Part shown: piece after piece, positions 20,489-25,676 of the stretch
How positions within the stretch are numbered: the stretch's first letter is position 1
Layout of the letters: each line of letters starts with the position of its first letter
Source of the DNA: a virus
IMG/VR virus record: IMGVR_UViG_3300028925_003584
Coordinates: 1 to 25,676 of that record
Reading direction: 5' to 3' (one strand)
Length of the DNA stretch: 25,676 bases
The notes under the pieces: generated by a model
The model's input: only the letters and a program-made list of their open reading frames with translations
The model's database searches: none
What the model was told of the DNA's origin: nothing
Translations under genes and position numbers: made by a program

Positions 20489-21334
20489 ATGGAAAATAAA
20501 CTAGAAAATTTAGTAGATGACATCTATAATATCATAGATAAAGGCTTTTACCCAGGAAATGGGTCTGATAATTTAGAAAAATTAGGAGAGGATGTTAAAC
20601 GTGCTGTAATTAAACAGTTACACCCTGATTTACGTCAACGTAATGACAAATTACGTATGTCAAACTTAGGTAAGAAAGATAGACAACTTTGGTATGAAAT
20701 AAACAGTGATAATCGTGAAGAGTTTCAACCTCAAGTACGTTTAAAATTTCTTTTTGGGGATATCATTGAAGCTTTACTTATCTATTTAACTAAGGAAGCT
20801 AAGTATGAGGTGACGCATGAACAGGCTGAAGTGGAGATTGATGATGTTGTGGGGCATATGGATTGTAAAATTAATGGTGTTATGGTTGACATTAAAAGTG
20901 CATCTTCATTCAGTTTTAAAAAGTTTCAAGATGGTACACTAACAGACAACGATCCTTTTGGTTACATTGGACAGATAAGTGCGTATGCTTACGCTGAAAA
21001 ATGTAAGGAAGCTGGCTTCTTAGTCATGGATAAACAGTTAGGTAAGTTAACCTACATGCCTGTTAAAGATATGATTAATGTTCCTGAACGCATTAAGAAA
21101 ATAAAACAAGTTATAGCTGAAGAAGCTCCACCACCTGAAAAATGCTATGCTCCAGTAGAGGATGGAAAATCAGGCAACTATAAACTTGACTTTGGTTGTT
21201 CTTATTGTCCATTTAAACATGAGTGTTGGGCTGATGCTAATGATGGTAAAGGTTTGCGTACTTTTTTATATAGTACAGGGCCAAGGTTTCTTACTTCTGT
21301 AGGAAGGGAACCTAATGTCCATGAAATTTCGTAG
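20489..21334 (+). CDS. PD-(D/E)XK exonuclease (RecB/Cas4-type)
   Basis: This 281-aa nuclease takes the place of T7 gp6 exonuclease. The motifs run GDIIEAL (E94), GHMD (D125), VDIKS (D134, K136) and GQISAYAY (Q162), the acid/Lys/Gln set of this superfamily. The C-terminal cysteines C237, C240 and C246 (CSYCPFKHEC) resemble the Fe-S part of Cas4-type enzymes; the fourth Cys could be C219, as no N-terminal Cys is seen before the core (GKKDRQLWY). GGAAGG lies 5 nt before the ATG. Probably used in recombination and host DNA breakdown. Confidence 0.8.
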   Translation: MENKLENLVDDIYNIIDKGFYPGNGSDNLEKLGEDVKRAVIKQLHPDLRQRNDKLRMSNLGKKDRQLWYEINSDNREEFQPQVRLKFLFGDIIEALLIYLTKEAKYEVTHEQAEVEIDDVVGHMDCKINGVMVDIKSASSFSFKKFQDGTLTDNDPFGYIGQISAYAYAEKCKEAGFLVMDKQLGKLTYMPVKDMINVPERIKKIKQVIAEEAPPPEKCYAPVEDGKSGNYKLDFGCSYCPFKHECWADANDGKGLRTFLYSTGPRFLTSVGREPNVHEIS

Positions 21335-21671
21335 TGGATTAGAAGTAAGAATAGCACAACAATTAAAAAATAATAAAATAAAGTTTAAGTACGAAACTTT
21401 AAAGCTACCTTATGTTTCTAAACATAATTACATTCCAGATTTTATATTACCTAATGGAATTATTATAGAAGCTAAAGGTAGATTTACCTCACAAGATAGA
21501 AGTAAACACTTACTAGTAAAGGAACAAAACCCTACAGTAGATATCCGTTTTGTATTCTCTAACTCTAAAGCTAAGTTATACAAAGGAAGTAAAACAACTT
21601 ATGCTGCATGGTGCAGTAAATATAATTATCTATACGCAGATAAAAAAATACCAAAGGAATGGTTACAATGA
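21315..21671 (+). CDS. Endonuclease I (Holliday junction resolvase, T7 gp3-like)
   Basis: This 118-aa protein aligns well with T7 gp3: FRSGLE, KFKYE, YIPDFILPNGIIIEAKG, KHLLVKEQNP, RFVFSNSKAKLYKGS. The catalytic residues are E10, D42, E52 and K54. The equivalent of T7 E35 is K25, while a Glu two residues later (E27) is kept, as T7 E37 is. It cuts branched DNA during packaging and degrades host DNA. It lacks the basic C-terminal tail of T7 gp3. The gene overlaps the exonuclease gene by 20 bp. Confidence 0.88.
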   Translation: MSMKFRSGLEVRIAQQLKNNKIKFKYETLKLPYVSKHNYIPDFILPNGIIIEAKGRFTSQDRSKHLLVKEQNPTVDIRFVFSNSKAKLYKGSKTTYAAWCSKYNYLYADKKIPKEWLQ

Positions 21672-22429
21672 GAGATCATTTAGTAATATTTGATACACAA
21701 ATTAAACCTAACTCTGACACAAGACACATTGATGCTATAGGTAAGTACCTAGTTCGACATCAACCAGAAGTTATAGTTGTTATTGGGGATTGGTTTGATA
21801 TGCATAGCCTTAGTAGTTATGATAGGGGAACTAAGAATGCAGAAGGGGCCAGGTATTCAGATGATATTGCATGTGGGATTAAAGCACTAAAGCAATTATT
21901 TAAAAATATTAAAGAGCACAATAGGTACTGTGCTAAAAGTAAAAAGAAAAAATACATACCTGAGTTACACTTTACTATTGGTAACCATGAAGAAAGAATT
22001 ATGCGTCATGTGAATGCAAATCCTTTGTTACATGGTATGTTAAGTTATGACAATTTAAAATTAAAAGAGTTTGGATTTAAAGTACACAACTTTTTAGCTC
22101 CAGTAATTATTGATGGTGTTGAGTACGTACATTTTGTACAAAATAGAAACACTCCTAATCCTAAATCATCTAGTAAGGTGTCAATGGACCAAACTAAAAT
22201 GTCAGTAACACAAGGACACAGACCTTGTTTAGATATCAGTACTAGTTGGGCAGATGATAAAGGTATGATGTGGTCTATAACTTGTGGTTCAAGTTACTTA
22301 GACGATGAAAAATATAAGGGATCTCAAGGTAATAAACATTGGAGAGGAATTGTACACAAACGCAATGTAGAAAATGGGGATTTTGATCCTACCTTTATAA
22401 GATTATCCAGCTTAATAAAGGATTATTAG
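21668..22429 (+). CDS. Calcineurin-like metallophosphoesterase
   Basis: This 253-aa protein has the motif order of metallophosphatases: FDTQ (D9), VIGDWFD (D41), TIGNHEER (N106, H107) and TQGHRP. The first motif usually reads DxH; here it is DxQ (Q11), so one metal ligand is changed. The start is set at 21668, where AAGGA lies 9 nt upstream; an in-frame ATG at 21659 has no spacing for a site. The substrate is unknown; nucleic acid or nucleotide phosphoester cleavage is typical. It lies in the DNA metabolism block. Confidence 0.75.
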   Translation: MRDHLVIFDTQIKPNSDTRHIDAIGKYLVRHQPEVIVVIGDWFDMHSLSSYDRGTKNAEGARYSDDIACGIKALKQLFKNIKEHNRYCAKSKKKKYIPELHFTIGNHEERIMRHVNANPLLHGMLSYDNLKLKEFGFKVHNFLAPVIIDGVEYVHFVQNRNTPNPKSSSKVSMDQTKMSVTQGHRPCLDISTSWADDKGMMWSITCGSSYLDDEKYKGSQGNKHWRGIVHKRNVENGDFDPTFIRLSSLIKDY

Positions 22430-22430
22430 A

Positions 22431-22655
22431 ATGATATACTATGACGCAGAAGAATTAAGGTATGCTATTTGTGATAGGTATACAGCAGAAGAGATTGTAG
22501 AACTTTTAGATATATCTTCAGAAGAAATATATGACATACTTAAAACTAAAATTGAAAAAAATATGGATTGCTTTGAGTTAATTAATTTAGACACTGGATA
22601 TTTTTATACAGATTATGAAGATGAAAAAGAAACTAAAAAAACTTATGAAGAGTAA
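22431..22655 (+). CDS. Acidic 74-aa unidentified protein
   Basis: It is very acidic and helical (EEIVELLDISSEEIYDILKT), starting one base after the phosphoesterase stop, so probably coupled. The segment TAEEIVELLDISSEEIYDIL resembles a helix-turn-helix-like pair, but the acidity argues against DNA binding. No family is recognised. Confidence 0.55.
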   Translation: MIYYDAEELRYAICDRYTAEEIVELLDISSEEIYDILKTKIEKNMDCFELINLDTGYFYTDYEDEKETKKTYEE

Positions 22656-22758
22656 GAATTTCTATGCGTTAGCCTTAGTTGACGCATTCTTTAGACCTAA
22701 AATAGTTCAAAGTAAAAAGAAGTACAGTAGAAAAGGTAAGAATAAAAATGTTCTTTAA
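22621..22758 (+). CDS. Possible 45-aa highly basic protein
   Basis: It overlaps the end of the acidic protein gene in another frame and the start of the 80-aa gene. The product is Lys-rich (MKKKLKKLMKSK start, SKKKYSRKGKNKN end) around a hydrophobic FYALALVDAFF. There is only a weak ribosome binding site. It fills a gap, so a real gene is plausible but not certain. Confidence 0.35.
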   Translation: MKKKLKKLMKSKNFYALALVDAFFRPKIVQSKKKYSRKGKNKNVL

Positions 22759-22990
22759 GAAAGAGGTAGAAGAGACACAAGACTTTTGTGATCAATATGA
22801 ATTAATTTATAACCCTGACCCCTTTGTCAACAGGATGAATTTAATTATTAGGTTAATCAGAGAGTTAGAAGTGTCTAGTGTAGATGTAAGTAAAGAACTC
22901 TTATATGATAGTATTAAACTTACGTTGAAAAGCTTACGAGAAAATCATAAGGAAGAGGATACTATAGATGTACACACAATTACCCACTGA
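22748..22990 (+). CDS. Unidentified 80-aa protein
   Basis: This acidic, helical protein (NRMNLIIRLIRELEVSSVDV, then LLYDSIKLTLKSL) lies directly before the ribonucleotide reductase gene and overlaps it by 23 bp. An AAGGTAAG stretch precedes the ATG. No family is recognised; a role tied to the reductase is only suggested by position. Confidence 0.55.
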   Translation: MFFKKEVEETQDFCDQYELIYNPDPFVNRMNLIIRLIRELEVSSVDVSKELLYDSIKLTLKSLRENHKEEDTIDVHTITH

Positions 22991-24692
22991 TAAAATAACC
23001 TATGGTCCTCAAGTTAAAGAATGTGAGGAACTCCATGCTTCTAAATACAGATTACCTCACGAGTCTTTTGAAGAAGGAACTATACGTAATGCAGCATCTA
23101 TGGCAGACGATGAAGAGCATCGTCAAAAACTTAAATCCATTTTCAAAGAGCAACGCTTTATGCCAGCAGGTAGAGTACAGGCAGCGATGGGTAGCCCTAG
23201 AAAGATTACAGCTTATAATTGCTTTGTCAGTGGATTTGTCGAAGACTCTATGGACAGCATCATGGACAAAGCCAAAGAAGCTGCTGAGACAATGCGGCGT
23301 GGTGGTGGTATCGGTTATGATTTTAGTCGTATCCGTCCCAGTGGTGACCGTATTGTCAGTCTTGATAGTAGTGCTTCTGGTCCCGTTTCTTTTATGCGAA
23401 TTTTTGATGCAGTATGTAGAACTATTGTTAGTGCAGGACACAGACGAGGAGCTATGATGGGTGTACTCAGGGTTGATCACCCTGATATTGAAGAGTTTAT
23501 CAGAGCTAAACGTAATGAGAATGACTTAACTAACTTTAATATATCTGTTGGTGTAACAGATGAGTTTATGAATTGTGTACATGGTGGAAAACTTTTTAGT
23601 CTTACATTTAAAGGAAAAGTATATAAACAAATAGATGCTGGGATGTTATGGGATGAGATTATGCGGTCAACATGGGATTGGGCAGAACCTGGAGTTTTGT
23701 TTTTAGATCATATTAATAATGATAATCCTTTGTATTACTGTGAGACTATAGAAGCTACTAACCCATGTGGAGAACAACCACTTCCACCTTATGGTGCTTG
23801 TTTGTTAGGTTCTTTTAACCTTGTTAAGTATATACAACCTCATCCTACCGCTACTGAAGGGTACAGTTTTAACTTTAATTTATTTAAAGAAGACATTCCT
23901 TTTGTAGTACGTGCAATGGATAATGTTATAGATCGTACTTACTACCCTCTTAAAGCTCAAGAGAAAGAAGCTCAAGCAAAACGCCGCATGGGATTAGGAG
24001 TAACAGGATTAGCTAATGTACTTACTCTACTTGAGTATAAGTATGGGTATAATGCTAAACGGTTTACTCGACAGGTAATGAGAACACTGTGTTTAACAGC
24101 TTACGAATCTAGTTCTGATATCGCTGTTGAAAAAGGTTCCTTTCCTCTGTATAATAAAGAAAAGTACTTAGACAATAATTTTATGAAAAAATTTCCTGAT
24201 GAGTTAAAATTAAAAATATCTAAACAAGGTATGCGTAACAGTCACTTGACAAGTATAGCCCCTACAGGTACAATTAGTTTTACAGCAGACAATGTATCAT
24301 CAGGCATTGAGCCTGTCTTTGCCCATGAACTTAATCGTACTGTCCTTACAGAAGTAGGTTCAAAAATTGTAAAGTTAAAAGATTATGTATACAATTATTA
24401 TAATATTAAATCTGAGACTACAGATAGTTTATCTATAATTGACCACCTTGAGATCCAAGAGGCAGTACAACCTTGGGTAGATAGCGCAGTGTCTAAGACT
24501 ATTAATGTTGGAGATGATGTACACTTTATAGAGTTCAAAGAAATCTACTCAGTGGCATGGAGAAATAAATTAAAAGGAGTAACTACATTTAGACTATCAG
24601 GTAAAAGGTATGGTATATTAAACAAAGTCGAAGCTGAAGAAGGTACAGCTTGTTTTATTGACCCCGAAACAGGACAAAAGGAGTGTGCTTAA
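22968..24692 (+). CDS. nrdJ: Class II (adenosylcobalamin-dependent) ribonucleotide reductase
   Basis: This 574-aa enzyme makes deoxyribonucleotides for phage DNA synthesis. N-terminal active-site Cys C85 (TAYNCFVSG), the core NPCGE with N265, C267 (radical Cys) and E269, and the partner Cys C278 (NPCGEQPLPPYGAC) are all present. The phosphate loop is APTGTIS (about 431-437). The lack of a separate small subunit and the PLPPYGAC wording point to class II. It is short compared with many bacterial NrdJ, as in several marine phages. The C-terminus keeps a possible reducing pair, C562 and C573. Confidence 0.85.
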   Translation: MYTQLPTDKITYGPQVKECEELHASKYRLPHESFEEGTIRNAASMADDEEHRQKLKSIFKEQRFMPAGRVQAAMGSPRKITAYNCFVSGFVEDSMDSIMDKAKEAAETMRRGGGIGYDFSRIRPSGDRIVSLDSSASGPVSFMRIFDAVCRTIVSAGHRRGAMMGVLRVDHPDIEEFIRAKRNENDLTNFNISVGVTDEFMNCVHGGKLFSLTFKGKVYKQIDAGMLWDEIMRSTWDWAEPGVLFLDHINNDNPLYYCETIEATNPCGEQPLPPYGACLLGSFNLVKYIQPHPTATEGYSFNFNLFKEDIPFVVRAMDNVIDRTYYPLKAQEKEAQAKRRMGLGVTGLANVLTLLEYKYGYNAKRFTRQVMRTLCLTAYESSSDIAVEKGSFPLYNKEKYLDNNFMKKFPDELKLKISKQGMRNSHLTSIAPTGTISFTADNVSSGIEPVFAHELNRTVLTEVGSKIVKLKDYVYNYYNIKSETTDSLSIIDHLEIQEAVQPWVDSAVSKTINVGDDVHFIEFKEIYSVAWRNKLKGVTTFRLSGKRYGILNKVEAEEGTACFIDPETGQKECA

Positions 24693-24904
24693 TGTTAGAT
24701 AAAGACCCAATAGTACAAAAAGTAATGGACCGTATGAGTGTACGTAGTGAAGAAGGTATGAAAAAATATGGATGCACAATGGAGCGTACAGATTTAGGAA
24801 CTAGTGAATGGATAGACCATGCAATTGAAGAAGCATTAGACTTTGCAGTGTACTTAGAAAGATTAAAAAAGGATGTACTTAGGAATGCCATCAAAAGCCC
24901 ATAA
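24692..24904 (+). CDS. MazG-like nucleotide pyrophosphohydrolase-type protein
   Basis: This 70-aa protein starts at 24692, overlapping the reductase stop (TAATG), with AAGGAG 9 nt upstream. The core YGCTMERTDLGTSEWIDHAI, then EEALDFAVYLERL (E46, E47, D50) is the short all-alpha pattern seen in phage MazG-like proteins. The family hydrolyses nucleoside triphosphates, here perhaps keeping the dNTP pool or limiting alarmone signalling. It is much shorter than full MazG, so enzymatic activity is uncertain. Direct coupling to nrdJ fits nucleotide metabolism. Confidence 0.6.
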   Translation: MLDKDPIVQKVMDRMSVRSEEGMKKYGCTMERTDLGTSEWIDHAIEEALDFAVYLERLKKDVLRNAIKSP

Positions 24905-25088
24905 CCTATTAGTAAAATATTGTCAGGTATATTCTATGTGGCTTAACGCTTTAAATAAAGCCCCAGGTTGTAACCTTCCTACACCTAAAGAAAGAACTGA
25001 ATGGCATCAAGCTACAAAAGAAATCTATGATTATACGGGTATCCCTTATCCCGAATGGATAGCTAAAGAACTTAGGGCTATAAAGTAA
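24885..25088 (+). CDS. Unidentified 67-aa protein
   Basis: It overlaps the MazG-like gene end. The start may be 24885 or an in-frame ATG at 24873; both sit beside AAGG-type sequence, and 24885 gives better spacing. The product contains CQVYSMWLNALNKAPGCN, then EWHQATKEIYDYTGIPYPEW, with several Trp and two Cys. No family is recognised. Confidence 0.5.
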   Translation: MPSKAHNLLVKYCQVYSMWLNALNKAPGCNLPTPKERTEWHQATKEIYDYTGIPYPEWIAKELRAIK

Positions 25089-25098
25089 TATTTATCTT

Positions 25099-25275
25099 AT
25101 GTTGAAATTAATTTTGTTATCATTAATTCTTTCTGGATGTGCTGCAATTATGCCAATTGCTTCAACGGGTGGGTATCTCAGATCAGAAATCCAGATCAAA
25201 AATCTTGAGGATCAAGTTAAAGAAAATAATAATATAATCGACTTTTTATTAGACTACCATAAGGAGTTACAGTAA
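25099..25275 (+). CDS. Small lipoprotein, possible outer-membrane spanin
   Basis: This 58-aa product starts with a hydrophobic leader and a lipobox (LILSGC, lipidated C14). The mature part is about 45 residues with an acidic coiled-coil-like stretch (NLEDQVKENNNIIDFLLDY). Short lipoproteins beside a lysin gene are often o-spanins (Rz1-type), which fuse the outer membrane at lysis. No partner i-spanin with a membrane helix is seen in the window. The ribosome binding site is weak. Its stop overlaps the next start. Confidence 0.55.
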   Translation: MLKLILLSLILSGCAAIMPIASTGGYLRSEIQIKNLEDQVKENNNIIDFLLDYHKELQ

Positions 25276-25508
25276 TGGACCAATTAAGAGAAGACTACTT
25301 TAAGATGGAAGCTAGGCGTAACTCTGCTGAGTTGTATCTAAAGACTGAGCGTGAGAAAAATAAAGAATTTATGGCTACCATTAAAATATTACGTGAGGAG
25401 AAAGAAGCACTAGTCGCTCTTCTCTGCCACATACAGCAGAAGTATGGAGTTGGAGCTAACACACAGATATCGGAGGTTATAGATGATTCAAGAGTTAGTA
25501 CTTGCTAG
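25275..25508 (+). CDS. Coiled-coil protein next to lysin
   Basis: The first 55 residues of this 77-aa product are a charged helix (EARRNSAELYLKTEREKNKE, then TIKILREEKEALVALL), followed by a short tail (GVGANTQISEVIDD). It has no signal or membrane helix, so it is not a classic Rz. It is coupled to the lipoprotein gene through TAATG and overlaps the hydrolase gene by 26 bp. A spanin-like or chaperone role is possible but only by context. Confidence 0.5.
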   Translation: MDQLREDYFKMEARRNSAELYLKTEREKNKEFMATIKILREEKEALVALLCHIQQKYGVGANTQISEVIDDSRVSTC

Positions 25509-25676
25509 TATTTTAACAGTTACTCCTAACCCTCAAGCCCATTGTCTAGCTTTAAATGTTTATCATGAAGCTAGGAACCAATCATTTGCTGGGCAGTTAG
25601 CAGTAGCGAATGTGGTTATTAACAGAGTTAATGATGAAAGATTTCCGAACACAATATGTGAGGTAGTCACTCAAGG
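25483..25676 (+). CDS. Cell wall hydrolase, SleB-type endolysin (partial)
   Basis: The ATG at 25483 follows a perfect GGAGG with 6-nt spacing. Sixty-four residues are visible before the window ends. The stretch ALNVYHEARNQSFAGQLAVA and NVVINRVNDERFPNTICEVV matches the start of the SleB/Hydrolase_2 cell-wall hydrolase family, with the conserved Glu in YHEAR as the expected catalytic acid. This would break peptidoglycan at lysis. A short leader (MIQELVLASILTV) may be a weak signal, so export through a holin or SAR route cannot be decided. Confidence 0.75.
   Translation, partial: MIQELVLASILTVTPNPQAHCLALNVYHEARNQSFAGQLAVANVVINRVNDERFPNTICEVVTQ

Noticed and set aside
20404-21290. Shared 12-mer AGGGCCAAGGTT before and at the end of the exonuclease gene
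   Set aside because: In a sequence of this size repeated 12-mers are expected by chance; the surrounding bases do not match.
23052-23480. Minus-strand frame of 142 codons inside the reductase gene
   Set aside because: Its Thr/Ser/His-rich product is a typical antisense shadow of the well-conserved NrdJ sequence, and no promoter or ribosome binding site is visible.

Overview
The window is part of the genome of a lytic tailed phage with a T7-type (podovirus) replisome and a low-GC genome (roughly one third G+C by eye). The replication genes (primase-helicase, family A DNA polymerase, gp2.5-like SSB, PD-(D/E)XK exonuclease, endonuclease I), a class II ribonucleotide reductase and a long set of short virion genes resemble those of marine podoviruses. 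A marine, AT-rich alphaproteobacterial host (SAR11- or roseobacter-like) is a reasonable inference, but the sequence does not prove it. No integrase, repressor gene, tRNA, CRISPR array or insertion sequence was found. No T7-type RNA polymerase gene is present, although the genome continues beyond both window ends.

Layout. Bases 1-10149 carry the virion module on the minus strand. In transcription order it holds a small secreted protein, TerS, TerL, portal, an 84-aa protein, scaffold, major capsid, decoration/fibre-like proteins, a collagen-like duplicated fibre protein, further fibre-type proteins and a tail-fibre chaperone. Bases 10150-10917 are a gene-free, AT-rich divergent control region packed with promoters, operator-like palindromes, iteron-like repeats and a duplicated element of about 59 bp. 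Bases 10918-14445 hold small early genes on the plus strand, most unrecognised and several encoding single-helix membrane peptides, ending in a GP88-like Cys-motif protein. Bases 14540-25676 hold an orphan C5 cytosine methyltransferase, small proteins, the replisome, nucleotide metabolism genes (NrdJ, MazG-like) and the start of a lysis cassette (lipoprotein, coiled-coil protein, SleB-type hydrolase).

How it works together. The replisome primes, unwinds and copies DNA. The exonuclease and endonuclease I process recombination intermediates and probably host DNA, and NrdJ supplies dNTPs. Virion genes are read the opposite way from the central control region. Transcription appears to use host sigma70: consensus or near-consensus promoters precede the late operon (10158-10186), the scaffold/capsid genes (5659-5687) and ssb (19884-19912). 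The first two share an identical 14-nt -10/discriminator block.

The most unusual part is the central control region. It contains three related 17-18-bp palindromes (10706-10783) laid out like a phage operator cluster, a palindrome overlapping an extended -10 promoter, and helically phased ATGC-type repeats. Nearby lie a four-segment attenuator-like structure after the first early gene and a 15-bp hairpin sequence found before the first two early genes.
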